Source of the DNA: Prevotellaceae bacterium
GTDB taxonomy: Bacteria; Bacteroidota; Bacteroidia; Bacteroidales; UBA932
Assembly (NCBI GenBank): GCA_031258755.1
Contig: JAIRMK010000192.1
Span: forward strand, 1-14,376
Reading direction: 5' to 3'
DNA: 14,376 nt
The notes beneath the pieces were generated by a model that ran no database searches, had not been told where the DNA came from, and worked only from the letters and a program-made list of their open reading frames with translations. The position numbers were made by a program, and so were the translations under genes. Shown one piece after another: positions 7,884-14,376 of this stretch (position 1 is the stretch's first letter; every line of letters begins with the position of its first letter).

Positions 7884-9239
7884 TTATTTTATCCAGCCCT
7901 CACGCTGAAAGGTGCAATCCTCGAACATGGGATCAATGCGTATGTACGTATAAATTTGTTTTTGTTTGATCCACTCATTCAGTTCTTCCGTTCTCCGCCC
8001 TTGCTTGGCTATATCCTGAATTATGGTGTAATCATCCGTGATGTTTGCCGTATGCGAAGGAATCAGTTTCTCCAGTTGAATGATTTTATATTGCGTGTTG
8101 CCTTTTTTATCTACAGTTTCAAAAGGCTGTGAAATATCGTCGGGCTTCATGTCGCGCAACATGTTATAATCTGCAGGGTTTAACATGTCTTTTTCAAAAT
8201 AGGGGCTCAGTGTGTTTTCATTCACCACCAAGCCGCCATTGAGGTTGGTGGTAAAGTCCTGCGAAAAACGTTGTGCCGCCACAGCAAAAGTCATGCTGTC
8301 TTTGCGCACCAAATCGGCAATGCTGTCGAGCGTATTAAAAGCCACCTGACGTTTGTCGGAATCATATTTGGGTTTCATCAAAATATGCCGGCAATTAAAC
8401 ATGTCGGTTCCTTCTTTCGAAATCAACTGGATAATATGAAATCCGTATTCCGTTTCCACAATTTGCGACACTTGGCCGGGCTTTAAAGATAAAGCCACAT
8501 CGGCGAAGGCAGGCACGAAGTTCTGCGCCGACATCAAGCCCAATTCCCCGCCGCGCCGCGCCGAAGGGTCTTCGGAGTAGAGCACCGCCAGCGTACTGAA
8601 CTTTTCACCGTTCAGTATTCGCTCACGCAAGGCCAGCAACTGTTCCCGCACCTCGAATTTGGCATTTCCGGCCGGCGGGTTAATTACAATTTGCCGGATT
8701 AAATACTGGTCGGGAATAACGGGCAAGCTGTCTTTCGGCGTCTTCTTGTAAAAACGCTCCACATCCGCCGGCGATATCGGCGCGTCTTTCATCAACTTCA
8801 TCTGCATAAGTTGTGTGAGTATTTGCTCGCGCACCGGCTCTTGCCAGTCCTGTTTCAGTTTAAATATCGGTTTTTTAAAATATTCTTCCGTGGCTTTTTC
8901 TCCGCCGAGCTGTGTCATAATCCCACGCAGACGCCGATCCAGCTGTTCCTCCACCGTGGCGTCGTCGGCCTGCAAACTGTCAATACGCGCCTGAGCTAAC
9001 AACAGTTTTTGCAGCAACATATTTTCAAACACTTCACAACGGATGTTTTTATCAGACACCACGCCTTGCACACGCATCATCATCACTTCCGATTCCACAT
9101 CGGAATACAAAATCATTTCGCCGCCCACTACTGCCGCGACTTTATCAATCAGCCCATTTTGCGCTGAAAGCGTGGTGCCGAAGCAAAAAGTGAACAAAAA
9201 TAATCTCAAATTTTTCTTTATAGCGCACATTCTATTCAT
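7884..9239 (-). CDS. surA: SurA-like periplasmic peptidyl-prolyl isomerase and chaperone
   Basis: A 451-residue protein with a signal peptide ending at LSAQ (about 24-27), then a SurA-type N-terminal region (DKVAAVVGGEMILYSDVE, 32-49) and two parvulin rotamase domains. The first runs at about 178-275 (QYLIRQIVI, YSEDPSARRGGELG, YGFHIIQL) and the second at about 283-392 (CRHILMKPK, a degenerate GGL segment, YKIIQLEKLI). SurA escorts outer-membrane beta-barrel proteins to the BAM complex. Three starts are in frame: TTG 9242, ATG 9239 and ATG 9230. I chose 9239, which overlaps the upstream stop by 8 nt; 9230 would begin 1 nt after that stop, and both keep the signal peptide. The gene lies between another SurA-related gene and the OstA-like gene, consistent with an outer-membrane assembly operon. 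Confidence 0.9.
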   Translation of the reverse strand: MNRMCAIKKNLRLFLFTFCFGTTLSAQNGLIDKVAAVVGGEMILYSDVESEVMMMRVQGVVSDKNIRCEVFENMLLQKLLLAQARIDSLQADDATVEEQLDRRLRGIMTQLGGEKATEEYFKKPIFKLKQDWQEPVREQILTQLMQMKLMKDAPISPADVERFYKKTPKDSLPVIPDQYLIRQIVINPPAGNAKFEVREQLLALRERILNGEKFSTLAVLYSEDPSARRGGELGLMSAQNFVPAFADVALSLKPGQVSQIVETEYGFHIIQLISKEGTDMFNCRHILMKPKYDSDKRQVAFNTLDSIADLVRKDSMTFAVAAQRFSQDFTTNLNGGLVVNENTLSPYFEKDMLNPADYNMLRDMKPDDISQPFETVDKKGNTQYKIIQLEKLIPSHTANITDDYTIIQDIAKQGRRTEELNEWIKQKQIYTYIRIDPMFEDCTFQREGWIK

Positions 9240-10092
9240 CAATGTAAATTTTTAGCCGTTTATAATCCAATGCTTCGTTGTATGCGGAATTTTCAAGATT
9301 TTTGATCAGGTCGCGTTTTCTCTTGCCGATGATTAAATTCGCCACAGCGTCTCTGACATGCGCCAAAGGCGCCACATCCCCTTCTTTTTTTATGGTACGG
9401 AAATTTAACAGGTAGAGAGATTGTTCATCCGCCATTTCCAAATAGCCGTTTTCTTTTAAAGATTGATTGCATTGTTCGGCCGTAAATGCTGTTTTTTGTG
9501 CAAGGAAATTCATATCGACCCATTGGTCATTAAAAAATTCACACATCGCTTCTATTTTTGTACACAGACTATCGAGTTTTCTCATGTTTTCGTCTTTCGC
9601 CGTACGTGCATAGCGTCTTATAGTTGCCGTTCCGGGAGCGTCTTTCCTTATTTTTACGTAGGTGGCCTGCACACAGGGCGCCGTAAGCGGAAAAGTTTCC
9701 GCATGTTGTTCATAAAATAATTCCATTTCCTCCTGACTGATGACCGTATCTATTTTCTGCTCCACATAGTGGTTTTCATAGCGGTAAGACAAGAGTGACA
9801 AACGATATTCTTCCAATTCACGGCCTACGTTCTTCTGTTCTTTATCCAAATACATTTCCGCTTTGGCGGCTATTAGATATTGGCGCGCCCATGTGTTGAT
9901 GTATTTTTTCAACAGTTCAATGCTGTCTTTTTTATTGATGCCCGTTGGGAAAATGGTAGATATTTCCGATAAAAAAAGTTTCTTATCATCTATTTCAGCC
10001 ACAACAATGTCTTTTGTCCCTTGCTGTTTCGTGGGAAAAAAACTACAGGACATCATACACAACAAACCGACAATATGACTTGTTTTTTTCAT
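9232..10092 (-). CDS. SurA-related periplasmic lipoprotein
   Basis: A 286-residue protein with a short signal sequence and a probable lipidation cysteine at 16 (LLCMMSC; the lipobox is non-ideal, with Met at -3 and -2). The arrangement resembles a peptidyl-prolyl isomerase chaperone: an N-terminal segment VVAEIDDKKLFLSEI like the start of SurA/PpiD proteins, a helical region with YINTWARQYLIAAKAEMYL, and a middle part where the rotamase domain should be. The rotamase motifs (histidine-containing HIL and GFH) are not recognisable, so it is probably a chaperone without isomerase activity. It ends with helices (VRDAVANLIIGKRKRDLIKNLE) like the SurA C-terminal helix. The ATG shares one base with the guaB stop (TAATG), which indicates tight translational coupling. 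The function is inferred from context and weak resemblance. Confidence 0.72.
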   Translation of the reverse strand: MKKTSHIVGLLCMMSCSFFPTKQQGTKDIVVAEIDDKKLFLSEISTIFPTGINKKDSIELLKKYINTWARQYLIAAKAEMYLDKEQKNVGRELEEYRLSLLSYRYENHYVEQKIDTVISQEEMELFYEQHAETFPLTAPCVQATYVKIRKDAPGTATIRRYARTAKDENMRKLDSLCTKIEAMCEFFNDQWVDMNFLAQKTAFTAEQCNQSLKENGYLEMADEQSLYLLNFRTIKKEGDVAPLAHVRDAVANLIIGKRKRDLIKNLENSAYNEALDYKRLKIYIDE

Positions 10093-11561
10093 TAACGACT
10101 ATAGTTTGGCGCCTCGCGTGTAATGGTTACATCATGCGGGTGGCTTTCAATTACACCGGCAGCCGTAACACGAATGAACGAGGCTTTTTTCAAATTCTCA
10201 ATATCTTTTGCTCCGCAATATCCCATCCCCGCACGCAACCCGCCAATGAGCTGATAAAAAACTTCCGCCAGGGAGCCCTTGTAGGGCACTTGCGCCACGA
10301 TACCTTCCGGCACTAATTTCTTCACATCATCTTCCATATCCTGGAAATACCGGTCCTTAGAGCCTTCCTGCATGGCTTCCAGAGAGCCCATGCCGCGGTA
10401 TGACTTAAATTTCCGTCCGTTCAAAATAATCGTTTCGCCGGGCGATTCCTCCACGCCGGCGAACAGCGACCCTATCATCACCGTATCGGCGCCGGCGGCT
10501 ATGGCTTTGACCACATCGCCCGAATAGCGAATTCCGCCATCGGCAATAACCGGAACGTCCGAGCCTTTAATGGCCTTTGCCACCTCATAAATGGCCGTAA
10601 GTTGCGGCACGCCCACGCCGGCCACCACGCGGGTGGTGCAAATTGCGCCCGGCCCGATACCTACTTTCACCGCATCGGCGCCCGCTTCTACAAGCAGTTT
10701 TGCCGCCTCGCCGGTGGCGATATTTCCCACCACCACTTCCATGTGCGGATATGTCTTTTTAACTTCTTTCACGGTGTTCACCACGCCTAAGGAATGTCCG
10801 TGCGCCGTATCAATCACTATGGCGTCCACGTCCGCTTTAATCAGCGCTTCGATTTGCGGCATGGTGCGGGCATTCACGCCCACGCCGGCAGCCACGCGCA
10901 AACGGCCTTTTGTATCCTTGCTGGCCGTGGGATTATCTTTGATTTTGGTAATGTCCTTAAATGTAAGCAAACCCACCAGCCGGCCTTCGTTATCAACCAC
11001 CGGCAACTTTTCTATTTTGTGTTTTTTCAATAAGGCCGTGGCCTGTTGTAAATCGGTGCCCTGCGGCGCGGTGATGAGATTTTCCGAAGTCATCACCATA
11101 GTCAACGGTGTGGACAGGTTTTCCTGAAAGCGCAAATCGCGGTTGGTGACAATGCCTGTCAAGCGCCGCTCCGCATCCACCACCGGGATGCCGCCGATTT
11201 TATTTTCATGCATCAAGCGAAGCGCGTCGCCCACTGTGCCCTCGCGATGGATGGTCACCGGATCGAAAATCATACCGTTTTCCGCCCGTTTTACTCTCCT
11301 CACCTGCTCTACCTGCTGTTCAATGCCCATATTTTTATGGATCACGCCCATGCCGCCTTCACGCGCCATGGCAATGGCCATGCCGGCTTCCGTAACGGTA
11401 TCCATGGCTGCAGAAACAAGCGGCGCACAAATTTTGATGTTCCGTGAAAATTTTGTAGTCACCTGCACCTCGCGGGGCAACACCGCCGATTTGGCCGGCA
11501 CCAGCAACACATCATCGAAAGTAAGACCCTCTTTTGCAACCCTATCATTCATGAAAGACAT
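10092..11561 (-). CDS. guaB: Inosine-5'-monophosphate dehydrogenase
   Basis: IMP dehydrogenase converts IMP to XMP with NAD, the committed step of GMP synthesis. The 489-residue length is standard. The (beta/alpha)8 barrel starts with LTFDDVLLVPA, is interrupted by two CBS domains (about 95-210; NKIGGIPVVD and HKIEKLPVVD), and resumes with DTAHGHS (251-257). The catalytic loop GIGPGAICTT carries Cys308; the phosphate-binding ADGG is at 340-343, and the flap RY pair is R404-Y405. The C-terminal SHPHDVTITREAPNYS is typical of bacterial enzymes. The start at 11561 (MSFMNDRV) matches Bacteroidetes GuaB; ATG 11552 is an alternative. A promoter lies 20-28 nt upstream. It heads a row of outer-membrane biogenesis genes, linked to the next by a TAATG overlap. 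Confidence 0.97.
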   Translation of the reverse strand: MSFMNDRVAKEGLTFDDVLLVPAKSAVLPREVQVTTKFSRNIKICAPLVSAAMDTVTEAGMAIAMAREGGMGVIHKNMGIEQQVEQVRRVKRAENGMIFDPVTIHREGTVGDALRLMHENKIGGIPVVDAERRLTGIVTNRDLRFQENLSTPLTMVMTSENLITAPQGTDLQQATALLKKHKIEKLPVVDNEGRLVGLLTFKDITKIKDNPTASKDTKGRLRVAAGVGVNARTMPQIEALIKADVDAIVIDTAHGHSLGVVNTVKEVKKTYPHMEVVVGNIATGEAAKLLVEAGADAVKVGIGPGAICTTRVVAGVGVPQLTAIYEVAKAIKGSDVPVIADGGIRYSGDVVKAIAAGADTVMIGSLFAGVEESPGETIILNGRKFKSYRGMGSLEAMQEGSKDRYFQDMEDDVKKLVPEGIVAQVPYKGSLAEVFYQLIGGLRAGMGYCGAKDIENLKKASFIRVTAAGVIESHPHDVTITREAPNYSR

Positions 11562-11581
11562 GATTTTATTGTTTAAAGGAG

Positions 11582-11589
11582 CAAAGGTA
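11582..11589 (-). promoter_or_regulatory. Leftward -7 box of the guaB row
   Basis: On the minus strand TACCTTTG fits TAnnTTTG; the -33 position shows only a weak TTA. The predicted mRNA start is near 11575, giving a leader of about 14 nt with no Shine-Dalgarno. The box lies in the 48-bp gap after the radical SAM gene, so guaB can be transcribed independently of the genes before it. Confidence 0.7.
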
Positions 11590-11609
11590 GTAAAAGAATG
11601 TGAATTATG

Positions 11610-12545
11610 CTAATCGCTCAACCTTCCTTGCCGGGTATTCCGCTCCTCAAGGCGGCGGTCGAGCAAACGCAAGAGTTCCACATTGCGCAATTTGCCCCAC
11701 GGCAAGGCATCCACAAATTTTGGCGGCGTTTCATTCACAAACCGCTCTATAAGGATGGCGGGCGACAGGCGCTCTAAAAAATCAACGAAAAAATCGATGT
11801 AATCTGTCAATGAAAATTCAACAAAATATTCGGGGTGAGCGGCATATTCACGCGCCATTGCGGTTCCCTTAATAATCTGCAACTGGTGAAATTTAACGGA
11901 AGTGAGCGGCAGGGCGGAAATAATTTTTGCGGACGAGAGCATGTCTTCCCGCGTTTCACCGGGCAATCCGAAAATGAAATGGCCGCCTGTACGTATTCCG
12001 CGTGCAGCTGTGGCCTCCAGCGCCCAACAGGCGTCGGCAAAGGTGTGCCCGCGGTTGATGCGCGCCAACGTGCGGTCGTAGCACGATTCTATGCCATATT
12101 CAATTTGCACGAACCTGTTTTTGGAAAGCGTTGCAAAATAATCGAGTTTCGCATTGTCTATGCAATCGGGGCGCGTCCCTACTACTATTCCTTCGATTTG
12201 AGGATGCCGCAACGCCTCTTCATAAATCTCCTTTAATCTTTCCAAAGAGGCGTAGGTGTTGGAATACGATTGGAAATACGCCAGAAACCGCCGGGCGCGC
12301 CGGTAACGCACCGCATGAAAGCGTATGCCTTCTTCAATTTGCAGGGTTATGCTTTTTTGCGGGTCGCAATACGAAGGGCTGAAAGCCCTGTTGTCGCAAT
12401 AGGTACAGCCTCCCCGCGCCTTTGTGCCGTCGCGGTTGGGGCAAGTAAATCCCGCATCGATGGTTACTTTTTGTATCCGTTCTCCAAAGTGCTGTTTAAA
12501 GTAACCGATATAAGAATTAAAACGCTGATGAGGGGTTGCGGACAA
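11610..12545 (-). CDS. TIGR01212-family (YhcC-like) radical SAM protein
   Basis: A 311-residue radical SAM protein. GFTCPNRDG (32-40) and GGCTYC (45-50) give the cluster cysteines C35, C47 and C50. The wide CX11CX2C spacing, instead of CX3CX2C, is typical of this family and of Elp3-like enzymes. Further family segments are GTRPDCID (123-130), QIEYGIES, GGHFIFGLPGET and QIIKGTAM. The substrate of YhcC proteins is not established. An in-frame TAA lies just upstream of TTG 12545, no ATG precedes the conserved region, and the TTG follows the previous stop by only 3 nt. The gene therefore most probably uses a TTG start coupled to the yhcH-like gene. Both would be read from the promoter near 13020. 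Confidence 0.88.
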   Translation of the reverse strand: MSATPHQRFNSYIGYFKQHFGERIQKVTIDAGFTCPNRDGTKARGGCTYCDNRAFSPSYCDPQKSITLQIEEGIRFHAVRYRRARRFLAYFQSYSNTYASLERLKEIYEEALRHPQIEGIVVGTRPDCIDNAKLDYFATLSKNRFVQIEYGIESCYDRTLARINRGHTFADACWALEATAARGIRTGGHFIFGLPGETREDMLSSAKIISALPLTSVKFHQLQIIKGTAMAREYAAHPEYFVEFSLTDYIDFFVDFLERLSPAILIERFVNETPPKFVDALPWGKLRNVELLRLLDRRLEERNTRQGRLSD

Positions 12546-12548
12546 GTT

Positions 12549-12995
12549 TTATATTTTTACTTTTACGATTATTTTACGGATTACGCCATCGCCAATCATC
12601 GGGGCGTGGGCGTCGTATGGAAAGAAGATAACAATATGCTCCGGTTCCAGCGTAAAAAACACGTCGGGCTCGTCGTCATACAGCGCCATATCCAGCTTTT
12701 CGTCATAAGCGGCATTAAGGATTTTGCAATGCCTGCGGTCGCGCCAGCCCATAGTTTCCTGACCCTTAATCAACACCTGTATGTCGATATACGCATCGTG
12801 TACTTCCAGCTTCGCCGCTTCAAGCGCCTTGCCCGGGCCTTCGCTCACGGTGGCATACACGTTGTCGCCATCGATGACATGGCGGCCTTCGATAAGCTGT
12901 TCAAGCGGCTGACGGCGCAGGAAACGGTAGGCTTTTTCAAAGCCGGGATGCATGGAAAAATAACGCTCCAAGCTCAATAACGAGTCAATAATCAT
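12549..12995 (-). CDS. YhcH/YjgK/YiaL family protein
   Basis: A 148-residue single-domain cupin-like protein of the YhcH/YjgK/YiaL (DUF386) family, full length. Family features include the FLRRQPLEQLIEGRHVIDGDNVYATV start, KLEVHDAYIDIQVLIKGQE (62-80) and FFPYDAHAP (125-132). E64, H66 and H130 are the probable metal-binding positions, by analogy with structures of the family. Relatives lie in sialic acid and other sugar operons and are thought to act on sugars or sugar anomers; EbgC is a related beta-galactosidase subunit. No sugar genes surround it here, and its partner is the radical SAM gene 3 nt downstream. The family call is firm, the substrate unknown. Confidence 0.9.
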   Translation of the reverse strand: MIIDSLLSLERYFSMHPGFEKAYRFLRRQPLEQLIEGRHVIDGDNVYATVSEGPGKALEAAKLEVHDAYIDIQVLIKGQETMGWRDRRHCKILNAAYDEKLDMALYDDEPDVFFTLEPEHIVIFFPYDAHAPMIGDGVIRKIIVKVKI

Positions 12996-13019
12996 AATAA
13001 AAACCTTTAGATTGAAGTA

Positions 13020-13027
13020 CGAAGATA
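13020..13027 (-). promoter_or_regulatory. Probable leftward -7 box of the yhcH-like gene
   Basis: On the minus strand TATCTTCG matches TAnnTTTG except for one base. It would start RNA near 13014, about 19 nt before the ATG. No -33 TTG is seen at the usual distance. It is back to back with the rightward promoter at 13051-13058. Confidence 0.45.
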
Positions 13028-13032
13028 CAATT

Positions 13033-13044
13033 TATTTCGAAATA
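13033..13044. promoter_or_regulatory. 12-bp palindrome between divergent promoters
   Basis: TATTTCGAAATA is a perfect palindrome located between the leftward (13020-13027) and rightward (13051-13058) -7 boxes, where a bound dimer could affect both. It is AT-rich and short, so chance occurrence is possible. No regulator is identified. Confidence 0.35.
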
Positions 13045-13050
13045 TTCCCG

Positions 13051-13058
13051 TATATTTG
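13051..13058 (+). promoter_or_regulatory. Rightward -7 box of the 89-residue gene
   Basis: TATATTTG is an exact TAnnTTTG match, identical to the box before the porW-like gene. The leader would be about 25 nt. The -33 element is weak. Confidence 0.65.
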
Positions 13059-13087
13059 TCGAATTATTACTTTTTATAAAAAATATT

Positions 13088-13357
13088 ATGGCAAGTATCC
13101 GGAATATTAAAAAAGACATCGATTATTTGATCAGCGAAGTTATTTCAGACTGTTGTACATTCATGGCGCTGTATCCCGACAAGAAACAGGAGGAAGCGCT
13201 GGCGCTTATTAGCGAAACGCTTGATTTGCGCAACACATTAATTGCACGCGTGAACCACCCCGAAGGCAAAGCCAAAGCGCATTACCGCGCCATATTCAAC
13301 GACCTGCTCAAAGGCGTTGACGCATCATTTCAAAAAATCAGCGCCTTTACGAAATAG
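13088..13357 (+). CDS. Conserved small helical protein of unknown function
   Basis: An 89-residue protein of pI near neutral, without signal peptide or membrane segment. It reads as three or four amphipathic helices: 5-30, 31-57 and 60-86, with D21-C22-C23 in the first and RVNHPEGKAKAHY joining the later ones. It has its own promoter and an ATG at a normal distance. I recall similar small proteins in other Bacteroidales, so it is taken as a real gene, but no function is known to me. Its 3' end overlaps the convergent fabD by 11 bp, so antisense interference between the two transcripts is possible. Confidence 0.8.
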   Translation: MASIRNIKKDIDYLISEVISDCCTFMALYPDKKQEEALALISETLDLRNTLIARVNHPEGKAKAHYRAIFNDLLKGVDASFQKISAFTK

Positions 13358-14231
13358 TTTGCTTCCCTTCTGTCACCACACCGGCAGCTATTTTCTTAAT
13401 TAAGCCCTGCAACACGTTTCCGGGGCCTAATTCTACGAATGTGGCCGCACCATCGGCCGTCATGCGCTGTATGGTTTGCGTCCAGCGTACCGGTGCGGTG
13501 AGTTGGGCAATGAGGTTTTGCTTGATGGCGGTGGGGTCGGTATAGGGTTTAGCGTCCACATTTTGGTAAATGGGGCACACAGGACTGTTTACAGCGGTGG
13601 CCTGAATAGCCGTTTCGAGTTCCGCACGCGCCGGTTCCATCAGGGGAGAGTGAAACGCACCGCCCACAGGCAACAACAACGCACGTTTGGCGCCGGCGGC
13701 TTTCAAGCGTTCGCAGGCTTCTTCTACCGCTTTCACCGCGCCGGAAATCACCAGCTGACCGGGACAGTTATAATTGGCGGGGACAACTATGCCATCTACC
13801 GAAGCGCATATTTCTTCCACTTTCGCATCGTCTAATCCCAGCACGGCCGCCATGGTGGACGGCTCGTATTCGCAGGCCTTCTGCATGGCCAGCGCACGCG
13901 CCGACACCAGCCGCAACCCGTCTTCAAAACGCATGGCGCCGGCCGACACCAACGCCGAAAATTCGCCAAGCGAGTGACCGGCCACCATCTCCGGGCTAAA
14001 GTCCGGCAACGATTTCGCCAAAATGACCGAGTGCAGGAAAATAGCCGGTTGTGTAACTTTTGTTTGTTTAAGGTCAGCGTCGGTACCCGAAAACATCAAG
14101 TCGGTAATGCGGAAGCCAAGGATTTCATTCGCCTGTTCAAAAAGCGCTTTGGCCTGCGGCAACGTGTCATACAACTCTTTTCCCATACCCACGAATTGGG
14201 CGCCCTGTCCGGGGAATACATAAACTTTCAT
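13347..14231 (-). CDS. fabD: Malonyl-CoA:ACP transacylase
   Basis: FabD transfers malonyl groups from CoA to acyl carrier protein to start fatty-acid elongation. The 294 residues cover the whole enzyme. FPGQGAQ gives the oxyanion-hole Gln9; GHSLGE holds nucleophile Ser87; R112 in SARALAMQ is the malonyl-binding arginine; His194 in GGAFHSPLM completes the dyad; QNVDAKP (223-229) and ELGPGNVLQGLIKK (267-280) close the active site. ATG 14231 gives the standard MKVYVFPGQG start. A -7 box lies 28-35 nt upstream. No other fatty-acid genes are in the window. The 3' end overlaps the convergent 89-residue gene. Confidence 0.97.
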   Translation of the reverse strand: MKVYVFPGQGAQFVGMGKELYDTLPQAKALFEQANEILGFRITDLMFSGTDADLKQTKVTQPAIFLHSVILAKSLPDFSPEMVAGHSLGEFSALVSAGAMRFEDGLRLVSARALAMQKACEYEPSTMAAVLGLDDAKVEEICASVDGIVVPANYNCPGQLVISGAVKAVEEACERLKAAGAKRALLLPVGGAFHSPLMEPARAELETAIQATAVNSPVCPIYQNVDAKPYTDPTAIKQNLIAQLTAPVRWTQTIQRMTADGAATFVELGPGNVLQGLIKKIAAGVVTEGKQTIS

Positions 14232-14258
14232 AATATTTTCAATTTATAATTTGCGGGA

Positions 14259-14266
14259 CAAATTTA
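14259..14266 (-). promoter_or_regulatory. Leftward -7 box of fabD
   Basis: On the minus strand TAAATTTG fits TAnnTTTG. A GTG, not TTG, is at the -33 position with 19-nt spacing. The predicted leader is about 20 nt. Confidence 0.6.
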
Positions 14267-14301
14267 CATGAAAATTTTAAATTTACACACAGACGGATAA
14301 A

Positions 14302-14329
14302 AATTTGGGGCACTTCTGCACCCCAAATT
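14302..14329. repeat. Inverted repeat AATTTGGGG-N10-CCCCAAATT between divergent promoters
   Basis: A perfect 9-bp inverted repeat with a 10-nt spacer. Its right arm overlaps the -33 TTG of the rightward promoter, and it lies 35 bp from the fabD -7 box. No gene ends here on either strand, so it is not needed as a terminator. The arms equal those of the palindromes at 1639-1675. It may be an operator; a REP-like element is the alternative. Confidence 0.6.
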
Positions 14330-14357
14330 GCGCCAAAGCCATATTTTCGTAATTTTG
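14328..14357 (+). promoter_or_regulatory. Rightward promoter for a gene beyond the window
   Basis: TTG at 14328-14330 and TAATTTTG at 14350-14357, separated by 19 nt, match both boxes of the Bacteroidetes promoter. RNA would start near 14363. The gene it serves lies past the window end. Confidence 0.75.
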
Positions 14358-14376
14358 TGCAATAAACTTTAAAAAC

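Noticed and set aside
10591..11127. 178-residue plus-strand frame opposite guaB
   Set aside because: It is antisense to the conserved IMP dehydrogenase core; the composition (Ser/Thr/Pro-rich) is a typical shadow of the real gene.
12270..12980. 236-residue plus-strand frame opposite the radical SAM and yhcH-like genes
   Set aside because: It crosses two well-supported minus-strand genes and shows no domain or promoter of its own.

Overview
The window looks like chromosomal DNA from an uncultured member of the Bacteroidetes, most likely Bacteroidales. The clues are promoter boxes of the Bacteroidetes form TAnnTTTG (-7), almost no Shine-Dalgarno sequences, a PorW/SprE-type TPR lipoprotein, a FISUMP-domain protein, and a guaB / SurA-like / OstA-like gene row. 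There are no tRNA or rRNA genes, insertion sequences, phage genes or CRISPR arrays. Most of the window is housekeeping DNA.

Layout: (1) 84-1622, + strand: YifB/ComM AAA+ ATPase, preceded by a 15-bp tandem repeat that runs into its start codon and followed by palindromic repeats and a strong terminator. (2) 1808-4976, + strand: PorW/SprE-family lipoprotein overlapping tsaE (tRNA t6A synthesis); the tsaE product carries an unusual C-terminal tail that runs into the next, convergent gene. (3) 4936-5562, - strand: small membrane-anchored FISUMP-domain protein. (4) 5563-5935: a 373-bp gap with a good leftward promoter and a leader of about 290 nt holding a C9 tract (G9 on the + strand) and two copies of a hairpin. 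(5) 5936-11561, - strand: a row read in the order guaB, SurA-related lipoprotein, surA, OstA/LptA-like gene, nearly all overlapping or abutting. It joins GMP synthesis to outer-membrane protein and LPS biogenesis. (6) 11610-12995, - strand: yhcH-family gene then a TIGR01212 (YhcC-like) radical SAM gene started by TTG. (7) 13088-13357, + strand: conserved small helical protein, convergent with fabD (13347-14231, - strand). (8) 14232-14376: divergent promoter region with an inverted repeat, ending in a rightward promoter for a gene outside the window.

The best candidate for something undescribed is the leader of the FISUMP gene. It has a homopolymer tract, a 33-nt near-perfect palindrome, and a partial second copy whose one asymmetric position becomes a G-U pair only in RNA made in the direction of the gene. 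The TTTGGGG/CCCCAAA inverted repeats at both ends of the window are the next most interesting signal. No complete new multi-gene system is visible.
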